Below are positions 32,285 to 40,755 of a DNA stretch of 64,000 bases, in pieces. The first letter of the stretch is position 1. The number at the start of each line of letters is the position of its first letter. The position numbers and the translations under genes are program-made. A model generated the notes under the pieces. It ran no database searches, was not told the origin of the DNA, and worked only from the letters and a program-made list of their open reading frames with translations. The stretch is from Legionella sp. (lineage in GTDB: Bacteria; Pseudomonadota; Gammaproteobacteria; Legionellales; Legionellaceae): contig JACETI010000001.1 in assembly GCA_013911415.1 (NCBI GenBank), positions 186,001 to 250,000 on the forward strand. Reading direction: 5' to 3'.

Positions 32285-32929
32285 TCAATACAAAGGCACG
32301 GACCATTTTCCAAAAACAAATAACACATTTCCTGTGCGACTTGATCCGGGAATATACGTAAAAAAAACTGTACCTCGATGAAAGTGCACCGAAGCTAATG
32401 GCAAGATGCCAGGGAAAGGAATATTATGCCAAATATCAGGCCGCATTGTCAGAAAAAGTGTATAGCCAAAACCAAATGTTAATGGGTATAGACGTTCTAA
32501 ACTAGGTAATGGTTTTAAAAAACCATAGCCGCCGATTGGCTCAACGTTTTTATGCGAATCTAAAAAGGCCATCGCATACAGGCCGTGCCAATTTCCATTT
32601 TCATCACGGAGGCCTTTGCCTAAACCTCCCCCCCAGGACAATTCATTATAAGATCCTACTTTATCACGAGGATAAGTATAACGATTATGCCAGGCGTACC
32701 CCGTCATATAGATTTCATAGGCACCTTCGTGCCACACTTGAGCAACTTGCTTCGCCCACGTGTAAAGAATAAAGGGCTTGCAGTTTGAACATTGCTCAAC
32801 TGCAGCAGTAGAAAGCTGCTCAGTAGCCGAGAAACTGGAAGAAAAAATCAATAAAAAACCTATACCACTAAAAATTTTTCGTGGTAATTTATAGATCCAT
32901 TCCTTGATCAGTAGCGATGTAGGGCTCAT
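32285..32929 (-). CDS. pagP: Lipid A palmitoyltransferase PagP
   Basis: A 214-residue outer-membrane barrel enzyme that moves palmitate from phospholipid to lipid A, as the Rcp protein does in Legionella. A signal sequence spans about residues 18-35. Catalytic residues align with E. coli His33-Asp76-Ser77: His81 in YAWHNRY and Asp124-Ser125 in YAMAFLDSHKN. NGNWHGLYAMAF, EPIGGYGFL, PGILPLASV and TYIPG are all family blocks. The modification gives resistance to cationic peptides and dampens innate recognition. It sits alone between the bat operon and coq7. Confidence 0.93.
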   Translation of the reverse strand: MSPTSLLIKEWIYKLPRKIFSGIGFLLIFSSSFSATEQLSTAAVEQCSNCKPFILYTWAKQVAQVWHEGAYEIYMTGYAWHNRYTYPRDKVGSYNELSWGGGLGKGLRDENGNWHGLYAMAFLDSHKNVEPIGGYGFLKPLPSLERLYPLTFGFGYTLFLTMRPDIWHNIPFPGILPLASVHFHRGTVFFTYIPGSSRTGNVLFVFGKWSVPLY

Positions 32930-32949
32930 TTTTCCTGGATACTATTATG

Positions 32950-33603
32950 TTAAACATAATAACTCAGACAGGTCATTACCTTTGCTACGGTTCCCATTCC
33001 TTTTCTGAGCACCCAAGGTAATTCCACTGCGCCCAAATCCTTTGCCATCTCAGCGTGATGTCGCTCATCCATTTCCATTTGCGTTAAGATTGCACGCGTT
33101 TTTAAATCTGATACTGGCAATTGATGGATATGATTTTGCAAATGTTTAGAAACTTGATGTTCTGTTTCTGCAATAAACCCTAGCCCCCATTTATCGCCTG
33201 CTTTACCAGCAATGGCCCCTAATAAAAAAGAGCCCGCGTACCATACAGGATTTAGATAACTGGGTTTACGCCCTACATCATTCAGTCGTTGTTCACACCA
33301 AGCAAGGTGATCAATCTCTTCATCAGCCGCTACGTAAAGCTCTTTCTTGAGTAAAGCAGAATCTGTCGTTGATGCCTGCCCTCGATACAGTGCTTGTGCA
33401 CATACTTCCCCGGCATGATTGACCGCCATTAATCCACCGACATGCCGCTTTTCTTGTAGTGTTAACGGTTTTTCCGAAGACTGTGCATCAATCGCTGGTT
33501 GAGGGACTGAGCGTGGACTGTGACGAGTTGTTGGCGGCAGCAGTGTACGTAAGGCTGCGTCGACTTCACCGATTAAGCTTTCCAGAATCATAGAGGTACT
33601 CAA
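32950..33603 (-). CDS. coq7: Coq7-type demethoxyubiquinone hydroxylase
   Basis: A 217-residue diiron monooxygenase of ubiquinone synthesis (the step done by UbiF in E. coli). The ligand set is present: GLMAVNHAGEVCAQALY, ADEEIDHLAWCEQRL, FIAETEHQVSKHL and MEMDERHHAEMAKDLGA. TTG at 33603 directly abuts the stop of the upstream gene and has GGGGA close by; ATG at 33591 is a good alternative. Coq7 rather than UbiF is common in Legionellales and pseudomonads. Confidence 0.94.
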   Translation of the reverse strand: MSTSMILESLIGEVDAALRTLLPPTTRHSPRSVPQPAIDAQSSEKPLTLQEKRHVGGLMAVNHAGEVCAQALYRGQASTTDSALLKKELYVAADEEIDHLAWCEQRLNDVGRKPSYLNPVWYAGSFLLGAIAGKAGDKWGLGFIAETEHQVSKHLQNHIHQLPVSDLKTRAILTQMEMDERHHAEMAKDLGAVELPWVLRKGMGTVAKVMTCLSYYV

Positions 33604-34212
33604 CTATCTTCCCCTCACTGGAGAAATTGATTTACTACGCACTCGCTGTGTTTCTCTTGGGGCTTCGGGTGGATATCCATAACCTTCAGCGGCAAGTTTT
33701 TTAACCATTTGTAAATAGTTATCACCCCAAGCGCCTGGATCATAATTAATAATAACAAGATTATTTTTTGTACAGTTGATGACGACCTCGAACGCCTTAC
33801 GACATGCGATTTCGTGACCGTCCACTGTGATTTGTACTTCAGTTTCACCGTCAACGCCTTGTTCCTCTAAACGCTCGATAACAAGGCGCATCATTTTTTC
33901 AATGGTATAAAAAAGTTTGCAATTTGACATGCTTGTTGCAGGCATGTCAAAACCCTTGGTTGTTGCAAATTCATTGCCATAGTCAACGATAGGGTAAACG
34001 AATTCTTCTTCCCCAGAATCTGTTACCAGTGCGGGAGGGATAATAACGGGCACAGCAAACGGTGGAATTTCAGGAGAAATAATTGCCACCCGGATATCTG
34101 CACATAGATTCCAGCTAATCTGATAGACTTGTTCTGATAAGGATAAATTTTCGGCGGAGGATACTAAATACTTATCAAAAACGTCTTGATTGTTGTCAGA
34201 AGCATCGGACAT
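33604..34212 (-). CDS. Unknown protein upstream of coq7
   Basis: A 202-residue acidic protein that I do not recognise. It has no signal peptide or membrane helix. The middle contains hydrophobic beta-like segments rich in proline and isoleucine (PEIPPFAVPVIIPP), and the end is basic (ETQRVRSKSISPVRGR). It abuts coq7 without a gap and is probably co-transcribed with it, but nothing ties it to quinone synthesis. An AT-rich minus-strand segment (TTATTATAA) about 40 bases upstream may hold its promoter. Confidence 0.7.
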   Translation of the reverse strand: MSDASDNNQDVFDKYLVSSAENLSLSEQVYQISWNLCADIRVAIISPEIPPFAVPVIIPPALVTDSGEEEFVYPIVDYGNEFATTKGFDMPATSMSNCKLFYTIEKMMRLVIERLEEQGVDGETEVQITVDGHEIACRKAFEVVINCTKNNLVIINYDPGAWGDNYLQMVKKLAAEGYGYPPEAPRETQRVRSKSISPVRGR

Positions 34213-34517
34213 ATAACAATAGCCTCTATTAAGATCGAACGGTATTCTCTTTTATAATAACGCTTAGAACCTTTCAATTACTATAGTCCCTTCTGGCTTA
34301 GAAAGCCATAAAAGTGCTGCATTTCTTCTCACTAACCTGAGCAAATGTAATCATTTAATCAATTCAGTAAGGTTGTTTCCCCCTTTATCTTAGGTCTGTC
34401 CTTGCTAAAATTTATGGCGAAAAACAGGATAGGGATCGCTAAAAAGATTCGAATCAACAAATGCCCAAATCAGTTTGAGACCCTGGTTCAATTATCTCAT
34501 CATTTATAATTAAAGTT
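34213..34517. other. Intergenic region downstream of feoC
   Basis: About 305 bases with no convincing gene. It contains a small perfect hairpin (TGGCTT/AAGCCA, 34294-34308, three-base loop) without a T run, and the presumed promoter of the 202-residue gene at its left end. Nothing else is recognised. Confidence 0.5.
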
Positions 34518-34748
34518 TTATTTTTTTTGGCAATATTGATAATAAATTAACGATTGAGGTTTACATTGAAGACACCCACTTTGACAATTTTTTTTGCCAG
34601 AACGTTCGTGGGCAACCAAAACCCCTTTCGTCACCCAAAATTCCAGCATGGGTTGAAGCGCGTGTATATCTATACGAAAGTGACGTGCAATTTGTTGATT
34701 ACTTGCCGTCTGCTCTTGACGTAGATAATCCCGAATCTGCAATAACAA
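34518..34748 (-). CDS. feoC: FeoC-like ferrous iron transport regulator
   Basis: A short winged-helix protein (76 residues from TTG at 34748). Its N-terminal half LLLQIRDYLRQEQTASNQQIARHF is a DNA-binding-like helix pair. The C-terminal half has the FeoC cysteine cluster (NCQSGCLQC). GAGGAG sits six bases before the TTG, so this start is preferred; a GTG at 34778 would add ten residues. It overlaps the end of feoB. FeoC protects FeoB or senses iron/oxygen through a cluster at the cysteines. Confidence 0.8.
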   Translation of the reverse strand: MLLQIRDYLRQEQTASNQQIARHFRIDIHALQPMLEFWVTKGVLVAHERSGKKNCQSGCLQCKPQSLIYYQYCQKK

Positions 34749-37017
34749 AGGTCTCTCCTCGTTTCTCCGCTTTAACACAATAACGTTTTAACCCGTAGTA
34801 TCCTAAACAGAGGCTGGACAAAATACTAATCACCCACGCAAGTGAGGTAGATGGATGTTGGATAAAAGTAGCGATTTGATAAAATAAGACGGCACTGGCG
34901 TAAGCAATGATTGCAGACCAAATAATGGAAAACCACATGAGCTTCGTATTTGTTTCTTGTCGAATAACAGCCATCGTTGAAACACACGGCACATACAATA
35001 AAATAAAAATCAGATAAGCATAAGCACCGGCCTTGCCATCGAAACGCTCAGCCATAATCCCATAAATAGGTTGCGCCAGGGCGTCATCACCGACGCTAAC
35101 TTGGGTTGGATGAATGAATAAATTCAGGAAATGACCTAGATTTTCAGGGATAGAGAGCACTGCTTCCTTCAGTGTCACTCCTATTGCTGAGAGACTCACA
35201 GCACTGTCCCACATAACTAAAGTTTGTGTATATAAGGAATTTAAGGTGCCGATAACCACTTCTTTGGCGAGAAAACCCGTCAACAACCCTACTGTTGCTG
35301 GCCAATTGTCCGCGGTTACACCGAACGGTGTAACCAGCGGCGTTAACCACTGCCCCACCACCCCCAAAAGCGAAATGGTCTGAAAGCCTGCACTAACGGG
35401 CTGACTAAACGTCACTTGTTCTAGAAGACCCAAAAGCATGCATACAGGAATGATCATTTTACTCGCACGATTTAAGAAATGCTGTAATCGAAATCGTGTC
35501 TCTCTCAAAAGACGCTTAAACGTGGGTCGATGGTACGGGGGTAGTTCTAAAATTAACGGTGAAGCCTGCCCTTTCAATAGCGTGCGACGAAGGATAAACC
35601 CGGTTAACATCGCCATCGCAATACCCATTAAATACAGGGAAAAAATGATGTTTTGACCACCATGAGGAAAGAATGCTGCCACAAAAACCGCGTAAATCGC
35701 TAGGCGCGCGCTGCAAGACATAAAAGGACTCATCAAGATAGTCAACCAGCGATCGCGACCAGACTCTAGCGTCCTAGCTGCTAAGACAGCGGGGACGTTG
35801 CAACCAAAACCGACGATCATAGGAACAAACGACTGGCCAGGCAGACCTAAAAACCGCATGCCTTTATCAACAACAAACGCTGCACGAGCCATATATCCAG
35901 AGGCTTCTAATAAGGCTAGAAAGAAATACATAGACGCAAGCACAGGCACAAACGTTAAGGTTGTATTAATGCCTTTGCCGATACCAGAAGCTACCAGTGC
36001 AATTAACCAAAGGGGTGCATTTAATTGTTGTAAACACCAGGCGCTACCTTGTACAAAAATAGCCTCGGTACTCATATCAAAGAAATCTTGGAAGGCACCC
36101 CCAAGGTTGACCGCAAAGAAAAACATAAGGTACATAACCCCAAAAAACAAAGGCAACGCAAAATAACGATGTAGCACAATACGATCAAGCTTTGCCGTAA
36201 AATACTCGCTCATATCACTACGCTTACGTTGAACGTCTTGTACCCACTGATGAATATTGTGATAACGGGCATCTGCCATCAGAACTTCTATGTCCTCAGA
36301 AAAAGTCGCTTTGAGACTTTTAATGTGCTTTTTTAAGGCAGTACAGGTAGCGGTTGAAACAACATTCTCTCGTAATAATGTTTCATCTCCTTCAAGCAAC
36401 CGATTGGCATAGTAACTCGCCAAAGGCTGGGGTAGTTCAGCTTTTAACCATTCATTTTTGACGTGATTTAACAATGCTTGAACATTCTCAGGAAAGGTTA
36501 TCGTGCAATCGTTGGGGCTTTGAGGAGAAGGTGCTGTCAGTTGCTCCAATAAATTTTCTAAGCCAATTTTTTTATGCGCCTGAATAGCAATCACAGGGCA
36601 GCGCAAGGTTTTTGATAATGCATTGATATCAATAGCAATACCGCGCTGCTTTGCAATATCGGTCATATTCAACACAACCAACGTTGGTTTACGCAATTCA
36701 ATTAATTGACTGGTTAAATAAAGATGGCGTTCTAAAGCACAAGCATCAATCACATTAATTATCAGATCATACGGGAGCGTATGGATAGCATCTATTGCAA
36801 TTTGATCATCTTGTGTCGCATTATCAGCTAAATTTAAAGAGTAAATACCAGGTAAGTCCGTCACTTCCAAGGAATTTTTTACAGAACAAACGACGCCTGT
36901 TTTTTTTTCGACGGTCACCCCAGGCCAATTACCCACTCTTTGGTTAGCACCCGTTAGCGCATTAAAGAGCGTGGTTTTACCACAATTCGGATTACCTACT
37001 AATATCACCCTTTTCAT
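34699..37017 (-). CDS. feoB: Ferrous iron transporter FeoB
   Basis: A 772-residue Fe(II) transporter. The N-terminal G-domain has G1 GNPNCGKTTL, G3 TDLPG and G4 LNMTD. It is followed by the GDI helical domain and about eight membrane helices with the two Gate motifs (FVPMIVGFGCNVPAVLAAR and the later FILLYVPCVSTMAVIRQE). It overlaps feoA by ATGA and feoC at its 3' end. Intact in all motifs. Confidence 0.97.
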   Translation of the reverse strand: MKRVILVGNPNCGKTTLFNALTGANQRVGNWPGVTVEKKTGVVCSVKNSLEVTDLPGIYSLNLADNATQDDQIAIDAIHTLPYDLIINVIDACALERHLYLTSQLIELRKPTLVVLNMTDIAKQRGIAIDINALSKTLRCPVIAIQAHKKIGLENLLEQLTAPSPQSPNDCTITFPENVQALLNHVKNEWLKAELPQPLASYYANRLLEGDETLLRENVVSTATCTALKKHIKSLKATFSEDIEVLMADARYHNIHQWVQDVQRKRSDMSEYFTAKLDRIVLHRYFALPLFFGVMYLMFFFAVNLGGAFQDFFDMSTEAIFVQGSAWCLQQLNAPLWLIALVASGIGKGINTTLTFVPVLASMYFFLALLEASGYMARAAFVVDKGMRFLGLPGQSFVPMIVGFGCNVPAVLAARTLESGRDRWLTILMSPFMSCSARLAIYAVFVAAFFPHGGQNIIFSLYLMGIAMAMLTGFILRRTLLKGQASPLILELPPYHRPTFKRLLRETRFRLQHFLNRASKMIIPVCMLLGLLEQVTFSQPVSAGFQTISLLGVVGQWLTPLVTPFGVTADNWPATVGLLTGFLAKEVVIGTLNSLYTQTLVMWDSAVSLSAIGVTLKEAVLSIPENLGHFLNLFIHPTQVSVGDDALAQPIYGIMAERFDGKAGAYAYLIFILLYVPCVSTMAVIRQETNTKLMWFSIIWSAIIAYASAVLFYQIATFIQHPSTSLAWVISILSSLCLGYYGLKRYCVKAEKRGETFVIADSGLSTSRADGK

Positions 37018-37241
37018 ACACGTTCCCAGTTTAACTCTTTGGCCTCTTCTTTACGCAGTGCAAGCGCGGTACCTCGCAACTCAACGTGCACGGGACACCC
37101 CAACGGTGCTAAACGAATCACAGACAGCTCGACACCTCGGGTAATTCCTAACGACAATAATTTGCGTCGATAACCAGGTTCGGTTTTACCAAAATCGACT
37201 AAACGTACGTGATCGCCGGCCTTAAACTCTGATATTCTCAT
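37014..37241 (-). CDS. feoA: Ferrous iron transport protein FeoA
   Basis: A 75-residue SH3-like protein: MRISEFKAGDHVRLVDFG, GYRRKLLSLGITRGVELSVIRLAPLGCPVHVELRG, and a C-terminal ALRKEEAKEL. It is a cytoplasmic partner of FeoB. MRISEF at 37241 is chosen as start on family length; an upstream in-frame ATG at 37295 would add 18 unrelated residues. A Fur-box-like site lies about 140 bases upstream. Confidence 0.94.
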   Translation of the reverse strand: MRISEFKAGDHVRLVDFGKTEPGYRRKLLSLGITRGVELSVIRLAPLGCPVHVELRGTALALRKEEAKELNWERV

Positions 37242-37377
37242 GCTGCTTACCTGGGGGCTAAATTCTCCGTGCAGCGCGCCTCCTCTTATTGACATTTTTA
37301 CTACCGAATTTGAATAGCAATGAACAATTAGAGAGAACTGACGGAATGTTTTTTATTTTATCATCTCTCATCCAAAT

Positions 37378-37396
37378 GATAGCGAGAATCATTCGC
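37378..37396. promoter_or_regulatory. Fur-box-like site upstream of feoABC
   Basis: GATAGCGAGAATCATTCGC matches 14 of 19 positions of the consensus inverted repeat GATAATGATAATCATTATC. It lies between the divergent feoA and glutamate-synthase-like genes, the expected place for iron repression of feo. Binding is inferred. Confidence 0.6.
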
Positions 37397-37528
37397 ATTT
37401 ACAATCTTGCTATCCCATTCTTCCGAATTAACCTTTTTGTTTTTGAACGAGCCAACACCGAACAGGTCTTTCTTAAAAAGGTATGTATATAATAGATATA
37501 TCGGAGATTCAGCTTAGGATGAGCAATT

Positions 37529-39106
37529 ATGTGGCAAAAAACCTTCTATTCGATCGCTTTTTTAGTCTCTCTGCTAATCCTTGGCCTTGCCTTGATATGG
37601 CCTCATGCGCTTTACTGGCTCATTTTAGTAATCCCGCTGATAGCCATAGGCGTTGCGGATACCTATTCGCGTCATAATATTCTTTACAATTATCCAGTAA
37701 TTGGACACATTCGCTATTTTATGGAATTTATTAGTCCAGAAATACGCCAATATTTCTTGGAAGATGATAAAAGTGGTCGCCCCTATAATCGAGAACAGAG
37801 AGACCTCATTAAGCATCGCGCACGTGGCCATGCTGGTATCCATGCCTTTGGTACAGAACAAGATATTCTGTCACATGGATATGATTTTCTGTTGCATTCG
37901 CTTGCAGTGAAAAGCGTTCCTCAACAAGCAGCTCGTGTGCTTGTAGGCGGTCCTCAGTGTTTGAAACCCTATCTCAGCTCTCGTCTTAACGTTTCCGGGA
38001 TGAGTTTTGGCGCTTTAAGCGCACAAGCCGTACTGGCCATGAATAAAGGGGCTCAATTAGGCGGTTTCTTTCAAGATACAGGCGAAGGTGGCCTAACCCC
38101 CTATCATTTAAAATATAATGCCGATGTTGTCTGGGAAATTGCTTCCGGCTACTTCGGTTGCCGCACTGCTGCCGGACGGTTCGATCCTGAAGAATTTCAA
38201 AAAAAAGCACAACAAGATGCAATTAAAATGATTGCCATCAAAATATCACAAGGCGCTAAGCCAAGCGATGGCGGTCTATTACCGGCACCAAAAGTAACGG
38301 AAGAAATTGCGGCATACAGGGGAGTACCTCCTTGGCAAGATTGCCAATCCCCTGCAACGCACCCTGAGTTCAGCACCCCAACGGGTTTGCTGCTTTTTCT
38401 TCAACGTTTACGCAAGCTCTGTGGTGGCAAACCCGTGGGTTTTAAACTATGTATTGGCAAACGCAGTGATTTTTTAGGTATCTGTAAGGCCATCTTAGCA
38501 ACCGGCATTCTTCCCGATTTTATAACCATCGATGGGGCCGAAGGAGGCACAGGCGCAGCACCAACTGAATTATCCGATCACGTGGGTTTAGCATTAGACG
38601 AAGCTTTACCTTTCGTTCATTCCAGTTTAGTTGGCTGTAACCTCCGGCACAACATACGTTTACTCGCCAGCGGTAAGATTGTTGATGGCTTTGATATGAT
38701 TAAAAAAATCGCATTAGGTGCCGATATCTGCAGCGTTGCCAGACCGATGATGTTTTCAGTGGGCTGTATCCAAGCGTTACGCTGTCATACAGGTACTTGT
38801 CCAACAGGTGTCACAACACAAGATCCGCGTCGTGCTCGAGCGATTAATGTAGATGAAAAAGCAATCTACGTAAAAAATTATCATCACGCAACTATCCAGA
38901 GTTTTTTAGACTTACTGGGCATCCTTGGATTAGAAGATCCGAGTCAATTAACGCCAAATATGATTTGGCATCGCGTTAATGAGAAATCGGCTAAAACTTA
39001 CGCCGAACTTTATGACTATCTAGCGCCCAGCGCACTACTCAATGATAAGGTTCCTGCACACTTCCAAGCCATATGGGATGAAGCAAATGCACTCTCTTAC
39101 AATTAA
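37529..39106 (+). CDS. FMN-binding glutamate synthase family protein, membrane-anchored
   Basis: A 525-residue protein resembling the FMN/3Fe-4S catalytic domain of glutamate synthase, without the glutaminase domain. Two N-terminal membrane helices (about 5-22 and 28-45) precede it. Blocks seen: NVSGMSFGALSAQAVLAMNKGA, DTGEGGLTPYHL, KISQGAKPSDGGLLPAPKVTEEIA, TIDGAEGGTGAAP and SVARPMMFSVGCIQALRCHTGTCPTGV, the last holding the iron-sulfur cysteines. Such stand-alone proteins occur in many proteobacteria; their true reaction is not established. Divergent from feoA. Confidence 0.88.
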   Translation: MWQKTFYSIAFLVSLLILGLALIWPHALYWLILVIPLIAIGVADTYSRHNILYNYPVIGHIRYFMEFISPEIRQYFLEDDKSGRPYNREQRDLIKHRARGHAGIHAFGTEQDILSHGYDFLLHSLAVKSVPQQAARVLVGGPQCLKPYLSSRLNVSGMSFGALSAQAVLAMNKGAQLGGFFQDTGEGGLTPYHLKYNADVVWEIASGYFGCRTAAGRFDPEEFQKKAQQDAIKMIAIKISQGAKPSDGGLLPAPKVTEEIAAYRGVPPWQDCQSPATHPEFSTPTGLLLFLQRLRKLCGGKPVGFKLCIGKRSDFLGICKAILATGILPDFITIDGAEGGTGAAPTELSDHVGLALDEALPFVHSSLVGCNLRHNIRLLASGKIVDGFDMIKKIALGADICSVARPMMFSVGCIQALRCHTGTCPTGVTTQDPRRARAINVDEKAIYVKNYHHATIQSFLDLLGILGLEDPSQLTPNMIWHRVNEKSAKTYAELYDYLAPSALLNDKVPAHFQAIWDEANALSYN

Positions 39107-39159
39107 CTATGAAATTTTGATTAGACGCTAGATTGCTTTAAATTTGGATATTTTAAAAT

Positions 39160-39192
39160 CATATTAATAATATGTTATAATTATTGTATAAT
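39160..39192 (+). promoter_or_regulatory. AT-rich promoter region with palindrome and two TATAAT boxes
   Basis: A perfect 15-base palindrome with a one-base centre (39160-39174) is followed by TATAAT at 39176-39181 and again at 39187-39192, about 30-45 bases before the next start codon. No good -35 is seen. The palindrome could be an operator overlapping the promoter. Confidence 0.4.
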
Positions 39193-39220
39193 ATTTTATT
39201 ATATTCTGTTGAGGATCTTC

Positions 39221-40165
39221 ATGGCTAAGCAATTGATTGAGAAAGGCATAGCACCGGAACTTGAACCAAATCTTGATGTACTGCTACAGCATTTGATTAC
39301 AGCGAAAAAACTACATATCCCTCAAGGCGATAAAACATTAAGCTTTAACTTAACGACTGATGACCTTCAATTATTAACAACTTTACAACAGAATTTAAGA
39401 AACAATCGCCAACAAGATCAAACGACTCTTTTAACAAGTCTCAATCAAACCTATGAAAACCTTTCTTTTTACAAGAACAACCCCGCACAAGCTCCGAAGC
39501 TTGAAATGAGCAATGAAACCCTCAAGCAATTAAACATTAAAAATCCTGCTCCTCAACCACAGCCTCAATGGCAGGAAACAAAAAAGGGTGCATCAGAAGC
39601 CTGGGACAGTTTAAAAAAGGTTGCTGTAGCCGGGAAAGACTTCACCCTGAACATTTTAAAAATGACGGGACAAATAACGCGTGATCTTGTGCAAAATGCG
39701 GCTCTGTCAAAAAAAACCATCTCTCTTGCTGATGAAAAAGCAATAAATTATCTCGCACAGAAAAAAGCTCCAAACGCAGCAGCCCTCGCCGACTTAGAGC
39801 AACAAAAAGACAACTTAGAACTCCAGCAAAACAAACTGGATGCACAAGCAGCAAAGTACAATACAACGAGTATGGGTAAATTTAAATCCCTAATGAATGC
39901 TGCGGAAAACTTTGGCACCGTAGTAAAAGGGTTGGTTAACTTACTTAAACTGCCCTTAGGCTTTGCGAAAGACGTAAAAAATATAATAAAAAATAAGTAT
40001 TTTAACTCCGATCCTTATAAGGACAAGATGAAAGCGTTGAAGCAGTCCCAAACGCAAGTGCAAGCCTCTGTTCAAGAAGAAGCAATAAATTTAGCAGCAC
40101 CTGAACCAAAGCCAGAGGTGAAAAAAGAGAAGTCTCATCTTCCTAAGTCCCCTTTCCACCACTGA
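39221..40165 (+). CDS. Unknown coiled-coil protein, possible effector
   Basis: A 314-residue protein that I do not recognise. It is rich in Gln, Lys and Asn. The N-terminal third is helical; the middle (about 125-185) is amphipathic (KKVAVAGKDFTLNILKMTGQ); a coiled coil of about 40 residues follows (ADLEQQKDNLELQQNKLDAQ). The tail is charged and Pro/Lys-rich (PEPKPEVKKEKSHLPKSP). There is no signal peptide. ATG at 39221 has GAGG six bases upstream. The composition resembles translocated effectors of intracellular bacteria, which is weak evidence. Confidence 0.65.
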   Translation: MAKQLIEKGIAPELEPNLDVLLQHLITAKKLHIPQGDKTLSFNLTTDDLQLLTTLQQNLRNNRQQDQTTLLTSLNQTYENLSFYKNNPAQAPKLEMSNETLKQLNIKNPAPQPQPQWQETKKGASEAWDSLKKVAVAGKDFTLNILKMTGQITRDLVQNAALSKKTISLADEKAINYLAQKKAPNAAALADLEQQKDNLELQQNKLDAQAAKYNTTSMGKFKSLMNAAENFGTVVKGLVNLLKLPLGFAKDVKNIIKNKYFNSDPYKDKMKALKQSQTQVQASVQEEAINLAAPEPKPEVKKEKSHLPKSPFHH

Positions 40166-40223
40166 GTCGAAATGCTATTTAATTTAAAAGTCAGAAATAG
40201 GTGTTTAAAAAAGGAGAATGTTA

Positions 40224-40634
40224 ATGGATACCCGGTCTGAGGAAAACGTTAATCCATCCGATGACGAGAATTATGAAAGTAGTTTACTCATTTGTGATGA
40301 ATTGCAAAGAGTGATCCCCGACCTTTTCTATTATTTAAGCGCCTTAAAACACTTGGACAATCGTTTTTATAGCGATGCTCGCTTGGCTGAGGTAATCGAT
40401 GAGCTTTTATCCCTTGCTCGACTAGAGAGCCTGCGCATCGGCAACAACGCAGAGGATTACGTTAATCGTTACCGCGATCAACTGGTCGAAAGCTTAAATA
40501 AGCTGCAAGGTTTTATGAGCACGCTCTCTGATCCCACCTCGCTTGACGCAGACCAAACACAACAGCTACTGGCCATCCTTAAACATTTGTTTGATGGGCA
40601 AGCTCAAATTGTTGAGATTTTAGGGCACTCATAA
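40224..40634 (+). CDS. Unknown small acidic helical protein
   Basis: A 136-residue protein that I do not recognise; acidic and all-helical by composition, with Leu-rich amphipathic segments (ELQRVIPDLFYYLSALKHL, LLAILKHLFDGQAQIVEIL). No signal or membrane segment. ATG at 40224 is preferred because AGGAG then lies seven bases upstream; ATG at 40218 is too close to the ribosome site. It may be transcribed with the preceding coiled-coil gene, 58 bases away. Confidence 0.65.
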   Translation: MDTRSEENVNPSDDENYESSLLICDELQRVIPDLFYYLSALKHLDNRFYSDARLAEVIDELLSLARLESLRIGNNAEDYVNRYRDQLVESLNKLQGFMSTLSDPTSLDADQTQQLLAILKHLFDGQAQIVEILGHS

Positions 40635-40678
40635 GAGATGCTACAGCTGTACCGTGTTAAACACTTCACACAGCATTC

Positions 40679-40710
40679 TTTCGCTTGCGTCCGAACGAAC
40701 GCAGGCGAAA
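40679..40710. terminator. Hairpin between convergent genes, probable bidirectional terminator
   Basis: A 12-bp GC-rich stem (TTTCGCTTGCGT with ACGCAGGCGAAA, one G-U pair) closes an 8-base loop. It lies between the 136-residue gene and yidC, which converge. No long T run flanks it. Confidence 0.55.
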
Positions 40711-40755
40711 TTAAAGGTTCTTGAAATTATTAGTTATTTGACCAGGCTAAGCTTG

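Noticed and set aside
39138-39156. TTAA pairs upstream of the coiled-coil gene as a possible PmrA-type effector promoter box.
   Set aside because: The spacing between the TTAA elements is 11 bases, not the short spacing of known PmrA sites, and the region is simply AT-rich. Similar checks upstream of the other candidate effectors found no consistent box.
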